Shown here: positions 1 to 11,751 of the stretch, piece after piece | How positions within the stretch are numbered: position 1 is the stretch's first letter | Layout: each line of letters starts with the position of its first letter | Translations under genes and position numbers: made by a program | Notes under the pieces: generated by a model | What the model was told of the DNA's origin: nothing | The model's input: only the letters and a program-made list of their open reading frames with translations | Databases searched by the model: none | NCBI GenBank assembly: GCA_003586115.2 | Contig: QVOM02000102.1 | Coordinates: 2,383,856-2,447,855 of the forward strand | Source of the DNA: Salvator merianae | Taxonomy: Eukaryota; Chordata; Lepidosauria; Squamata; Teiidae | Length of the DNA: 64,000 bases | Direction of reading: 5' to 3'

Positions 1-1195
1 CACATAGAAAAGCAAGCATTGCTGAAAGAAAATCAGCATGGCTTCTGCAAAGGTAAATCATGCCTTACAAGCTTGTTAGAATTCTTTGGAAGTGTTAATA
101 AACATGTGGAAACAGTTGACATTGTCTATCTGGGCTTTCAGAAGGCTTTTGATAAAATTCCTCATCAAAGACTCCTGAATAAACTCAACAGTCACTGAAT
201 AAGAGGACAGGTCCTGTCCTGGGTTGGTAACTGGCTTAAGGACAGGAAACAGAGAGTAGGAATAAATGGTCAGTTCTCAGAATGGAAAGAGGTGAAAAGT
301 GGGGTCCCGCAAGGTTCAGTATTAGGACCCCTGCTTTTTAATTTATTCATAAATGATCTTGACACAGGAGTAAATAGTGAGTTAGCAATGACACTAAATT
401 GTTTAGGGTCAGAAAAACTGAAAGTGATTGTAAAGAGCTCCAGAGGGATCTCCTGACATTGGGCGAGTGGGCGACAAAGTGGCAAATGCACTTCAATCTT
501 ATCAAGTGCAAAGTGATGCAAATCGGGACAAAGAACCCCAATTATACCTATAACCTCATGGGGGCCAAACTTTCTGTGATGACCAGTAAAAAGATCTTGG
601 GGTTCTGGTAGACAGTTCAATGAAGGCGTCAACCCATTGTGCAGCGGCATTGAAAAAAGCAAATTCAATGCTAGGGGTAATAAGGAAGGGAATAGAAAAC
701 AAGCCGGCAAGTGTAATTGTGCCTCTTTACAAATCTATGGTGAGGCCACAGTTGGAATATTGTGTACAATCCTGGTCACCTCACCTCAGAAAGGATATTT
801 TGGATCTGGAGAAGGTGCAGAAAAGGGTGACCAGAATGATCAAGGGGCTGGAAAACCTTCCTTACGAAATCAGTCTGCAACACCTTGGCCTCGTCAGCCT
901 TGAAAAGCGGCATTTAAGAGGAGACCTGATTGAAGTATATAAAATCATGCACAGTATGGATAAGGTGGATAAAGAGAAGGTTTTTCCTCTCTCACACAAC
1001 ACTAGGACCAGGGTGCACTCTCAGAAGCTGGTGGGTGGGAGAGTTATGACCGACAAGGGGAAGTATTTTTTCACCCAGAGGGTAGTCAGTCTGTGGAATT
1101 TATTATCAGGTGAGGTGGTGACAGCCATCAGCCTGGACAGCTTTAAGAAGGGATTGGACAGATCCATGGAATTCTGGTGTATCAATGGCTACTAG
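1..1195 (+). pseudogene. CR1 ORF2 reverse transcriptase remnant
   Basis: ORF2 of CR1 encodes endonuclease plus reverse transcriptase that copies the element's RNA at the target site. Here the palm segment reads DIVYLGFQKAFDKIPHQ (from about 115), then GVPQGSVLGPLLFNLFIND (301-360). A short deletion near 386-392 removes the start of the catalytic F-A-D-D box and shifts the frame; compare 48828-48840 in the other copy. The thumb and C-terminal part is open from 620 to 1195, with RPQLEYCVQSW and LEKRHLRGDLIEVYKIM recognisable. A stop codon in the first frame near 196 and the damaged active site mean it cannot act. Family assignment is firm. Confidence 0.9.
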
Positions 1196-1407
1196 AATGG
1201 ATGCCTAGGTACTGCCTCCAGGTTGGAAAGACAGGCAGGATGTCTGTAAAATCATTTGCGGGGAGTCAAGAGCAGGTGAAGGTTTTGCATTTATGTTCTG
1301 CTTGGAAATGCCCAGAAGCAATTGGTGGGCCACTGTGTGAAACAGAATGCTGGACTAGATGAGCCATGGCCTGATCCAGCAAGGCTCCTCTTATGATCTT
1401 ATGTTCT
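1..1407 (+). mobile_element. CR1 LINE, 3' portion, cut by window edge
   Basis: CR1-clade non-LTR retrotransposon. The copy runs from inside the reverse transcriptase to a 3' UTR ending in the repeated octamer-like tail around TTATGATCTTATGTTC (1391-1406). The 3' UTR (1196-1407) has the typical reptile CR1 wording, with a GGACTAGATGAGCC-type segment followed by CTGATCCAGCAAGGCT. The same sequence is found at 32761-35220 (minus strand) and 48366-50313. The left part lies outside the window, so its true 5' end is unknown. Confidence 0.93.
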
Positions 1408-3490
1408 AAGGCCGGAAATGAAAAGGTTTCTGGTTTTTGGAGACTTAGTACTGCCTCTGAGTGCTTCTCAAAGACAGTGGCCAGGGCTGTGGTAGGATGG
1501 GCCTTCTCAATGTGGATGGCCTTGTCCTGTTCCAGCAGTGAACCAGCCTTATGCGGGCGAGGTTGCTTATCCGAGGATAGAGTAGGCATTCTGTCCTGTC
1601 CCAAGATTGTGAAGGGAAGTTCAGAAAGAGTTCCAATTTAATGTTTGCAAATTCTAACTCCGTACCTCTACTCTTATAGTATCAATATCACAGAAATTTC
1701 AACTGTTTGAAATTGCCTTAGTGTGCCTCAGAAGCAGTGACACAATCACAATCAGCTTTTTGTTGTATAGGTGAATGTTGGATACGCATTGCCTTTAAAT
1801 TTAATCTGTCATATTTCATCCTTGATCTAACACTGAGCTGCCAGATTCCTACATGATTTATCCCTGGTTTGCCAGTACTGCCTCTGGCAACGTCGACAAT
1901 GCCATCATTTTTAATAAACAACTGCTAGTCTCTCCTGACTATGAAAATGCCAGAACAATGACCCAAACTAGCAATCTCTCATTTCCACTGAATCTTGACA
2001 GGCAACAAGAATAGGACAGGATATCCTTGCAAATGCAACCTCTGCTAAAACATGAAGTGATTCCAGAGAATATAAGGTAGATATGTGCAGCAGTAGTCAT
2101 CTTACTATCCTGCATGTAATTATTTTTGGTATGCTTTTCAGCATGCTATATTCTGTATTAATAGTAGAGAATAGATAGTAATTTAAATTTTTTGAGTTCT
2201 GTGTTTGTTACAGATTTAGAGAGTGGCTCCACACTGCATGTAATAAGGAAAGAGTTAACTATCTAGTAAAGCTCCATTCATAAACATTAACAGAGTGTCA
2301 CTGTGGCATCATTAATGTGCCATGACTGTGCAGAGTCTTTATGTCCTTGTTCACTTATGGTGCAGAGGGTGCATTGGATGAGCACAGGTTCCACATGGCC
2401 TTTCACTCATACAACACACATCTTGTCCATAGTTTTCATTATAGTACTTTAAAAGCATTAGGGAGTAAGCACCGGGCATTTCTGCACTTACCTTCTGTGG
2501 TCTGATTCTACTACTTTGGCTTACGCAATCTGTCCCAAGCTGGGACAGTTTGTGCCTGGAACAGAACAAGGCTATCTGCGTTGGGATGGTTTGTTCCACT
2601 CCAGCCCCAGTGCTGGCTCTGAAGCTCACGCCAGCTTCAGATTGAGCATGGAAGGGGCTCAAAATGCTTTGAAGACAAGGAACAAAATAATACTCTTATT
2701 AATGCATTGAACTGGAAAATTCCCAACAACTAAATATTACCATTAATGGTAATTAGTTGATACTGCATACTTATTTAGTTCTATTTGGTTTTGTATCAAT
2801 TATTATCTTCAATAGCTAACTCTATACTTAAGAAATAGGTATAGTGGAACTTGCTTAATGTTTAATTGGTATATTCTGCACAGTTTAATAATACAAGTCT
2901 ATCTTAATTTTTAATTCAAGAAAAACATTTTTTTATTTTATTTGTTCAATGGAAATATTCAAAAGTTTTTAACACCTGTTTCTCCCCCCCCCCCAAGTCA
3001 AATCAAGTCCATAGATGCCTATAGATGTCAAGAGGTAATTGTGGTATCTTCTTTAGCTCTCACAGTTGCCTTTTGCCACTACTGCCAGATGACAAGAGGC
3101 AATCTGGCGCAATCCCTGGCTCTTATCTCATTTGCTTGTTCTTTGCATTATTGTTTCTGTTCAAAAATACACAGATGTTGAAAAGTACCTACTCATTCTC
3201 TTTCTTTTTTCCCCCTATTCTTGCTGACATACAGGTATTTTTGGAACTGCAAAAATAATGTGAAGAGTCAACAGAGGGAGGTAAGGAATCAGTAAGAGAA
3301 ATCCAGTGTTATTGCTGGATTTCTCAAAATAACAATATAGCTGATTTTCAAACAACTAATCTGGGGCTATATTGGACATCAGAATAACTTTCCCAAGTTT
3401 CATACAATGAACGTAGACAGAACTAGATTCACCATGCTATTGAGCTTTTTTTGAAAAAAGATCACGATATGAACTATGCAACACAGAGTA
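1408..3490. other. Unassigned sequence
   Basis: No repeat family or exon is recognised here. Reading frames are short and overlap on both strands without domain content. A run of C residues lies near 2985-2994. The stretch 1408-1640 is richer in GC than the rest. Confidence 0.5.
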
Positions 3491-3498
3491 TATATCAG

Positions 3499-3700
3499 CA
3501 GCGGCGGTGCGTCCCTTTAAATGTGGGTGTTCGCTCGCTCGCTATCGCCTGTTCACGGGGCCGCCAGGCCACCGTAGTGATGCTGCGGTCGCCTAGCAGG
3601 TCGCAGCAACTTGCTGCGTTACTACGGTTGCCCGGCGGCCCCGCGAACGGGCGATAGCGAGCGAACGAACACCCACATTTAAAGGGATGCACTGCCGCTG
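3499..3700. mobile_element. Fold-back hAT-like MITE (Group C, copy 1)
   Basis: The 202-bp element is almost one long hairpin. The left end CAGCGGCGGTGCGTCCC pairs with the right end GGGATGCACTGCCGCTG, and pairing continues inward through the AAATGTGGGTGTTCG and GCTATCGCC segments. It is flanked by a perfect 8-bp direct repeat TATATCAG (3491-3498 and 3701-3708). Terminal inverted repeats beginning CAG plus 8-bp duplications are the hallmark of hAT non-autonomous elements. No coding capacity. Confidence 0.88.
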
Positions 3701-3708
3701 TATATCAG

Positions 3709-4907
3709 GCATTCTATTCCCTCCTAGGTCCCACCTGGTCCCCACAGCCCAGACTACTATCACTCGATTACAGCCTTGAGAACTATAATGGAAACGTGGC
3801 ATAAATTATGGCTTTACCGGAAAGAAAATATCTGTTGACAAGCTTCTGTGTACTCTCCACAAAAGCAGAATATTGTACTTAAGACTGAATTCAGGAAATT
3901 AATGATCTTTACAAGTCAAAGCAGGTTTTGCAGTCCCTGTGGTAGTCCCAATAGCTGAATAGATAGTTCTGAAGTATGTAGGAAATGCCTGGTGACATTT
4001 CAGAATACAGAACAGGGAAAGGATCATTATATTTCCCAGAAATCATAATAATAAGAATTCACAGGCATGCGTTGCTTTTAGCCACAGTGTATGAAGAACA
4101 GAATAAAAATTAAGTATTTAAAATGAGCAGATCTGTATGACTTCCGTCACTGGTACAGTCTGCAAAATGTAAGTTTTTATGCCTGCATAGATATTGAGAT
4201 ATATATTGAGATAGATGTATATAATTAACCATTCAGGAAAGGAAAAACTGCATAGAACTTCTCTTTCACCTCTTAAAACCTTTTTGTCTTTCTTTCCTAT
4301 TCATTTTTGTCCATCAGCAAGTCACTGGGGAGACCATCACCTATTTTGGCTGATTGCATTTTGTCATGCCTGTTTGAAAATTATAACCTTTGAAGATCAC
4401 CACATTTATCACAGCACATAAAACAGAATACCCATAATTTATTACTCCTTGAGGAAGACTTCTGCTTTGTTTCTTTCTTTTTTCTTTTTAATTAAACTAA
4501 AGATAAAACTGAGTGTATATGTAATCAATAACTTTTTTTCTTTTATGTGTTTTGTCTTCTTGATGGTTTTCCATTCTTGCACTTCAATAAAATTGGCAAT
4601 TGGCATAAAGAGGTATGACATACAGGGCATTACATTCAATTTAAAATGAAAGGATTCTTCTTGAAATAAAAATAAAATGTCCTTGAAAAAGATATTTTAT
4701 GTGACCTGATTTCCCTTAGTTCATTTCCTGAAATGAAGTGGGAGGTATTGCTAACATGTCATATCTTGTACAAACTCAACTGATTAAGACTATGTTATCA
4801 GCATGTGTGTGGCCACTGACAAATAACTGTCATGTTCCTCCTGAAACAGAAGCCACTATTGGTCCTCCCAGTTTGCTGCTGCATGTAAGCTTCCATTGAA
4901 TCCTATG
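3709..4907. other. Unassigned AT-rich sequence
   Basis: No gene, repeat family or regulatory element is recognised. Only short AT-rich frames are present. Confidence 0.5.
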
Positions 4908-4915
4908 GTCAGAAG

Positions 4916-5075
4916 CAGCGGCGGCTGTTTGTAGAGCCTCTGGGCCTTCGTACGGCTGCAGCAGGTTGCTAGTGACCTGCTGAGGCAGTACAGAGGCCTG
5001 AAGGCCCTGTGAACAGCCATGGCACGCTTCACACGAGGCCCGAACACCCGGGTTTAGAGCCGCCGGCTGCCGCTG
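4916..5075. mobile_element. Fold-back hAT-like MITE (Group C, copy 2)
   Basis: A 160-bp GC-rich fold-back starting CAGCGGCGGC and ending GCTGCCGCTG, with an internal CCTGCTG/CAGCAGG hairpin. It matches the copy at 50978-51175 in the GGGTGTTCG, GCCATGGCTGTTC and CAGTACAGAGGCC segments. Flanks GTCAGAAG (4908-4915) and GTTAGAAC (5076-5083) are an 8-bp target duplication with two differences. The left arm is shorter than the right, suggesting a deletion. Confidence 0.75.
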
Positions 5076-5134
5076 GTTAGAACTAGTAACCATTATAGGC
5101 CTTTTTAAAAAAAAAAATAAAGAAAATGAAGTGA

Positions 5135-5232
5135 AGGGAGGGAGGGAGGGAGGGAGGGAGGGAGGGAGGGAGGAAGGAAGGAAGGAAGGAAGGAAGGAAG
5201 GAAGGAAGGAAGGAAGGAAGGAAGGAAGGAAG
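5135..5232 (+). repeat. Compound microsatellite (GGGA)n-(GGAA)n
   Basis: About 98 bp of uninterrupted GGGA units pass into GGAA units. It directly follows an A-rich tract at 5105-5130. Confidence 0.97.
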
Positions 5233-6283
5233 GCTACATTGCTACAATAATCAAATATCCAATATCAAAAAGAAAGTATATCACATCTCTATAAAAGCAG
5301 TAGTCTCATTTATATCTCTTTGAAAGGGAGAAATGAATCGACACAACAGTATTAAAATGTATATTCTAGAAAGGATCCTGCTTCTTAGAATTCCAGTACA
5401 ATGCATTTTACAGGAGCTGATCCTAGAACTTACCATATATAATTGAGATAAAGAGGACAGTACGAATAGCATCTGGTTGATATAGGGTCAAACCTAAAAT
5501 TTCAATCTAGCCGTAATGGCATTGTTGAACATAAACCATATTACAGAATAAATGGGACTCATTGGTTTTGGGGGAAAGCTCTTCCCAGTTCACCCTAGGG
5601 AACTTTAATGTAAGAGGTAGGTTTTACAAATGCATTTGACTGATGTGAACTCATGTGGTATAGGGGTCAGTGGGAATGCCCTCAAAACCACATAGGAGTT
5701 CCAAAATACAAATGGATTTTATATAAAAAGGCAGAGGGAATTGCAAGCAGAAAGGATGTAGGAAATATATAGTCAATCCAAATAGCATATACAGGACAAT
5801 GGTAATTTCAAAGGCTAAGTTTCTATGTAACTTCAGAAGTAAAAAGAAGTGACAACAAAACAAAACACCACACAAACTATTTTACCCAACTTTAAAAATA
5901 TTTTAATTAAGCTAGCTTTCCCTTCACCAAGACAAAAGAGGGTTTGGTTATATTATCTGTCCTGAAAAGAATAAAAGAAAAAGCAAAGACTAAGAGAGCA
6001 AGGGGGGAGGAAGAAAGACAAATAAACATAGTGGGGGAAGGGAAGCAGTAAACACAGCAGACCCAGGAAGGAAAAGGCATATTTTCAAAAGTCCTGAGTA
6101 ATTATCTTCTGAACTTCACAGGGGCTGAACTGGGAAGGAAAAATGTTCAGGATTGGTCTCCTGGGTTTGGTGAAAAAGATGTTAGGAGTGGGAGGGACCA
6201 GGAGCAATACAAGCTACATGGTTTTCTGTGGTGTAGAGTAAAAATGATGGGTAAGGATGTTCCAGGCAGGAAAACTAAAAGAC
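5233..6283. other. Unassigned sequence
   Basis: No recognisable exon or repeat family. There is a purine-rich stretch around 5965-6070. Frames are short and non-conserved in appearance. Confidence 0.45.
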
Positions 6284-6288
6284 AATGG

Positions 6289-6803
6289 CCATTTTTGCAC
6301 TTACAATAGTATAACATTCAAATAGCAGGGTTCAGGTCGGCCAGGATCAGGTATGGTGAGGAGTATTCACACTTGTCAGCAATGGAACAGCTTTGTGAGC
6401 TGAGCAGCAGGGGAAGCAGTGTGAATGGGAATGCACTCGTTAGATAGCTGTGTTCGAACCCAGAGGAGCTGTGTTCGGACTTGTGTCCGAAACAGCTGCC
6501 AAGGTCTGGACCCCAAAGTCCAAACCTGGGTCAGAACTGTCTGACAGTGCTTGCGTGGCCACACAGTCCCTGCCCTGCTGCCATTCCAAACCTGGAAGTG
6601 GTGCAAACGCTCCTTCCCTGATCTGCACCTGATCACACAAGTCAACTTGGAGACTACAATTTAATTGACCACAGTTGGTAGACTTCAGGTAAGAACCTAA
6701 TGGGCTTCAATAGCTTTCAGGTCCTCTGGGCCTGTTTGCAGGTGTGAATGCTGTGTTTCAGTGAGTGTCCTGGAATGTACCACTTGCTAAGTGTGAACAG
6801 GTC
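6289..6803. mobile_element. Group B DNA element (5-bp target duplication)
   Basis: A 515-bp non-autonomous element. The left end is GCCATTTTTGCAC and the right end GTGTGAACAGGTC, imperfect inverted repeats that match the other Group B ends. The left flank is CAATG (6284-6288). The right flank is CAATA at 6804, but its duplicate at 8408-8412 is CAATG, so the original duplication was perfect. The interior contains a hairpin around 6449-6500 (GTGTTCGAAC... and GTGTTCGGAC...). No transposase is present. Confidence 0.72.
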
Positions 6804-6819
6804 CAATATTTATTTACTT

Positions 6820-8404
6820 CTTTTTTATTATTATTTTATTTTTATGGATATATAAAATTACACTTAGTAACTCATGATTCATCAATTAACATTTTAAACT
6901 ACTGACTTCCTACTTCCAAGATTTCTTCTATATTTCATACCCCTCAACCACACAGTTCTTATCTTCTACCAATAGTCTTCTTTTGTCTTCATTCTTTCCC
7001 TCCAGCAAACACCAATCCATTTTCCAGGTCTGCTTTCCAGATCTTGCAAAAGTTCAATAGAGGGTTTCCAGTTTTCACAAAAATCTATCCACTGCCTTAT
7101 TTTTCTGTAGATTATTATAGTTATCTGATCTCCGCAAGCTCTCAGAATCTTCTTCTCATATCAGTCTTTCAATAATTTGGCTTCTGCCCATTATTCTACT
7201 CAGCCACTTCTTAAGTTCCCCCTTCTGACTCCTTCAGTTTTTTTTTCTCCTCCAGTCCTTTCCATGTTTATTCCAGAAATTTTGTGTCTTATTCACATAT
7301 TTCAGTCTGAATCTTTGTTGCTTCCAAATACGGATTGCTTCCGTTATTATTTGCCTCATATGTTCCTTCCTCCCCTGAAAGATTATTTCCAAGGCTTCCT
7401 TCAGTGAAAAAATAAAAACTTGAACTGTTATCAGTAGTGGTGACAACTCGTCCTGTCTTGTAGTCTGTATTTCTTTAGCCATAAATTTTGTCTGAGGAAT
7501 TTCTGCCTTAAAATCATCCAGTTTCAAAGCCTTATCCTTTGTTTCATGAAGTTCAGTGTGTATAGCACCTATTTCATTTTTAAGGTCTTGTCTTAATCTC
7601 TCAAAAGTCAGCAGCTGAATCTCAAAGGAACTCCGCATTTCTTGAAAAATAGCGTCCATTTTTTAAAGAAGTAAATCTGATTGCAAATCACACCTCTGTT
7701 CTTTTGACTGTTCATTTTTTTCTAGTTGCAAGTTTTTCCTCACCATATTTGACTTAGTAACTTAGTTCTCTGAAGAAGCCCTCTAATGATTAAAGGCACT
7801 TTTTTTTTATTCCTTTGTCTTAATTAAACCGAACTCCCATTTTATCTTTGCTGCCTGCTTGTTTAGCTGATAAGTACAGTTCAAATGTATTTTAATGAGA
7901 CACTGAAAACCTCAGCGTGTCCAAAGAACAGAAGTTTGAATGATTTATCTAAAGATTCACAGCCTTTGCAAATACTTTAACATCTTGCTGAATTACGATG
8001 TTTAAACTTTCGGCATACATTATCCAAGCTGTAATTGTAGAGGGTTTTTTTTTTTCCTTTTCCTTTTCTTAATCTTTATTTTGGTTTAAAGTCTTCATAA
8101 ATTAAAAGAGGATCGGCCAAACTTACAGTCTTGAAGACGACGCACAACGTGACTCAGGAATGTTGACAAATTTTCCCCAGCTCCTTCGTCTCGTCCATAC
8201 GCAGGTTGCCGCGAATCTCTCACCACCCCCGCTGGGGGGAGACTTGGTGGAGCTCAAATGAGGACTCCCTCCACCTCCCTGTCACTCAGGGAGATGAAAT
8301 CTTCTGACAGAGGGGTTTGAACTCCCCCCTCTGTCTCCTCACATTGCGGTTTGCTCAGAGGAAAAATCCCTCTCAACAACTACATTTGGCCATCTTCCCC
8401 GGAA
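6820..8404 (-). mobile_element. L1-like retrocopy, ORF1-only (half-L1-like)
   Basis: A complete 1585-bp insertion bounded by a 19-bp target site duplication, GTCCAATRTTTATTTACTT (6801-6819 and 8405-8423). Read on the minus strand it starts with a GGGGAAGATGGC-type L1 5' end (8402 downward), has a GC-rich 5' UTR of about 745 bp, an ORF1-like frame (7659-7234), a further decayed coding segment, and an A-rich tail of AAT/AAAT units (6820-6840). There is no room for an ORF2 endonuclease/reverse transcriptase. It therefore resembles the HAL1 type of L1 derivative, or an L1 with a large internal deletion. Confidence 0.68.
7234..7659 (-). pseudogene. L1-like ORF1 remnant (coiled-coil protein)
   Basis: A 141-residue frame starting MDAIFQEMRSSFEIQ. 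It is rich in Glu, Lys, Gln and Leu with heptad-like spacing, as expected of the trimerising coiled coil of L1 ORF1 RNA-binding proteins. The basic end includes IRIWKQQRFRLKY. After the stop at about 7234 a second decayed segment (about 6960-7110, containing FCENWKPSIELLQDLE in another frame) suggests a frameshift. The family call rests on position inside an L1-shaped retrocopy and on composition. I could not confirm the RRM or C-terminal domain. Confidence 0.55.
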
Positions 8405-8423
8405 GTCCAATGTTTATTTACTT

Positions 8424-9122
8424 ATTAACAAGGAAACAATTACAACTTCAGCTTAACCTGGTCCGATAATGACAATAACCAATATTTCAAGTTCTTTCCC
8501 AAGATATTGGCCAAGTTTACTATGTAAATAGGCATTACCAGAGGGTTGAGGGAATAAGGATCTATTGCTCAGCTTTTAAAACACATGGGTTTTCTTCTTT
8601 AAACAAAAGGTATCAGCTAAGCATATTCAGCGACCAGTCAGAAATATCAAAATAGCTGTTATAATTTGGAACTAAATCCATCTGATTAAAATGTATCAGT
8701 CTTATAATTACACAGAAGTCCAAGATTTCTAGTTTCACTATTAGTTGTTGATGGGATTAAGATTCCTACACACTGTTATTGCAGCACTTGTCAATAGAAC
8801 TCTACTCTTAGCATTCGTTCAGCCAGGATTGTTCTATGCTATTCAGGCCCTGTAAAGTAAGAAGGGGGGTTAATTCAAAAGTGGACTTTTTCTCTTTCTT
8901 GTCCATTGATTCTTTGTAGCCTGGCACATGACCCCAAGCTTAGTTTTGAGATATGGTCTTCCATGTGCCTCCAGCTTTACAAATAAGCATGATGCAGCAC
9001 AGTAGCTTTGAGTAGTAGCTTAGCTGTCAGTTGGCACAACTCTGGCTTCATGCACAAGAACAAATTATGAACATCATAGGACACATCATAATAACCTTAT
9101 GGTTAGCTAAGATTTAAGGAAC
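8424..9122. other. Unassigned sequence
   Basis: No repeat family or exon recognised between the L1-like insertion and the LTR-like repeat. Confidence 0.5.
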
Positions 9123-10610
9123 TGTAGCCAACAATTACCCTGTCATAGCTCTGTCATACAGAAGCAGGAACACAGATGCTATTAGCCCTGCCATACAAGA
9201 GCAGGAGCACAAACATTCCTACTGTATACAAATGGACATGGATTCCATGAAATATAAGTCAGAAAGGTTTCAAATACAGGGAAACTGACCAGAATCCTGG
9301 ACACTGTAGACACCAAATTTCCTCTGGTTGCATCCATGTTTAAAAGGACAAGCCTTTCTGCAAAAAAAGAGCAACATTTTTCCTTTACCTCTTGAAGAGG
9401 TTAACCTGGCTGCTTGAGTCAGTTCAGGAAATTGCACATTAATGGTTAACAAAGGAATTGGACAAGTATCTAGCCATCAAAACTAGTCCTATTGTCCAAG
9501 CCTACATCCTGAGAAGTTCTCATTAAGAATGCAAATAGCACAATTTAAGCTCATCAACTAGTGTAGTTTATTTGTTTGTCTCTTTATCTGCATATTAATC
9601 TATCAGTAGAGCTGTATGTGACCCAACATACATCTTTGCACAACTACCTCTTTACTAAAAGAACCAATAAGTTTAAAATTCTTCTGCTGAAAAGGACCTG
9701 TCAAAGGTCAGGATTTTCATCCACTTCTCATTCAATGAGTGAAGCTTGCTCCTTTTTCTACTTGGGAAAAGAATATAAAAGTTTGGACTTTTCCATTAGG
9801 AACAACACACATGAAGTCAGGAAGAATGTATAATTAACTGGGGAAAAAGGAAGAATGAAGAATGACCATCTATGTCATTCCCATTTCCCTGGTTGAGAGC
9901 TGCTTTTACCTTCCTCCTGAAATGGAGAAGAAAAACTGATTTTTCAAATACTGCTGGATGCTACTCCTTGCTTGCAGTTTCCTTTTTTTTTTCTTTTTAG
10001 CTGATTTCCCTTGAAGAGGGATTTACGTATCTCTCTCCATGCTCCTCAGCAAAAGAGTTGTGTTTTTTTGTTTTGTGTTTTTTTTTCTAAAGGAGTAAGG
10101 CTTGTGGAGCATCTTTCACTTCCCGCTCTCTGGCCTTTCCCCCCAAATTTTCCTTTTGGCATGAAGATCTACCTGGAGAGGACTATAGATGGGTGAAGTT
10201 TACCCTTAGTGGTTGGAACCTTTCTGGTCTCCATTGCTAGCTTCTCCCAGACTCTCTCTCTCTTCCCCCCTTCCCCCCTCTCTTTCACACACACTAACTA
10301 GGTCTCCATACTTCAGTTTGGAGCCAAGCCTTTTCTGTTCCCTTTTCAAGTGCCCAACTTCCTATGATACCTATGAAACTAGCTAATTCTTACAAATTAC
10401 ATTGATTATTACAATTTCTTTGGATTTTTTTTTTGCTGGGTTTTAGGAAATTTCAGGAAAAAGCAGACTGAAGAATTCTGCACCATTCTTTTCAAGGATT
10501 ACCGCCTCTTTATTTGGGCTTTCTGTGGCAGCTTTTAGCATTATTAAAACCTGCTGGACCAGTCGATCCCTAAAAAGGTCTAATGCCTGGGTAGGCTAAT
10601 TCCCAAAACA
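9123..10610 (+). mobile_element. Solo-LTR-like repeat, copy 1
   Basis: About 1.49 kb that aligns along its length with 56045-57416 in the same orientation. Both copies begin TGTAGCCAACA, end TTCCCAAAACA, and diverge sharply outside. TGT...ACA termini, a TATA box in the same place in both copies, a pyrimidine-rich tract (10250-10285) and a poly(A) signal in the sister copy fit a long terminal repeat of an endogenous retrovirus or other LTR element. No internal genes and no clear short target duplication are visible, so it would be a solo LTR. Confidence 0.62.
9774..9781 (+). promoter_or_regulatory. TATA box of LTR-like repeat
   Basis: TATAAAAG lies in a segment that is conserved with 56563-56570 of the sister copy. 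Its conservation between two diverged copies supports a role as the core promoter of the element. Confidence 0.5.
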
Positions 10611-11561
10611 ACTCACACCCAGAGCATGACCTGTAACACAACATTGCAAAAACTAGACAAGATCTAAAAGTTTCAAATGCTCATAAGTGAAAAATTCCTT
10701 TTCTGGGGTACTTTTATACCACAAAAATGGAAAATTGTGAAAACATGTTCATGAAGTAGATTTGTATCCCAATTTTTGAAATGGATTTTTATTCTATTCT
10801 TGCACTAGATGATTCCTTGAGAATTAACTAACACATTTTTTTAACTTTTACGTGTCTGGTGAATATATTTTATTTTCTAAGCAAATAATTAAATTTTCTT
10901 TCAAAGGGTTAACAAGCAGTGAATATAAATTGTTGCTTGAAAAAGACACCAAAGAGTGGATTTGCTACAGTTTTCTGCTTCAGGGTTTGGGCTGGCTAGG
11001 AAAAAAAAAAAGTTACCATTTTATCTATTTAAAACTTTGTTACCTGTTAAATCAAGCTAAACACATGCTTGGCCTACATTAGACATGTCCCAACCCTCTC
11101 CATATTCTAAACATCCTAGTGAACCAAGCTAGGTTTAAAATTTGAAATTCAGCCCATGGTTGCCCAGTTGTGTGGAAACTAGTAGTCCCAGAAGACCACA
11201 CTGCACATATCTGTGGCACTACTTCTTAGTCGTGAGCTTGTGAGATCAACTGTATTAGAGGCATTCCTGAAAGTGATACTGTAGTCTCTGGATGGGAAAG
11301 CAAATGCCTGACAGTAGAGCAATATAATAATGGGGTAGCTGTACTGGCTAGCAGATAGCAGCAGGCAAATGTGGCAAAGCCCAAAGAAGAGGGGCTGTAG
11401 CATGGCATGCTAGATAGGCATGATCTGGGAGTAGCACATGGTAGTAGAATACATAAAAGACCACATCCTCCCCTCAAGCCAGGGGAAACCTGATGAGTCC
11501 CCAACTGTCCTCAGGTAGTGCAGTTCAGTTCTATCTGAACTGAGCTTCTATTTTTACTTTG
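10611..11561. other. Unassigned sequence
   Basis: No exon or repeat family recognised. Frames on the minus strand at 11179-11504 overlap each other and show no domain. Confidence 0.45.
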
Positions 11562-11751
11562 GACTTGTTCGCACTTTCCATGCTAGAATGGGCTAATTAG
11601 CCCATTCTAGCGTGGAACAGACCCCATCGTGCAGACACTGTCTACATGATTGGGGCCTGAAAACTCACCTGAGGCTGGATAATGGCGTTTGCCAGTGCGA
11701 ACGCCATTATCCATCCCTGATGCTCGCCATGATAGCAGCTGGCAAGCGTTA

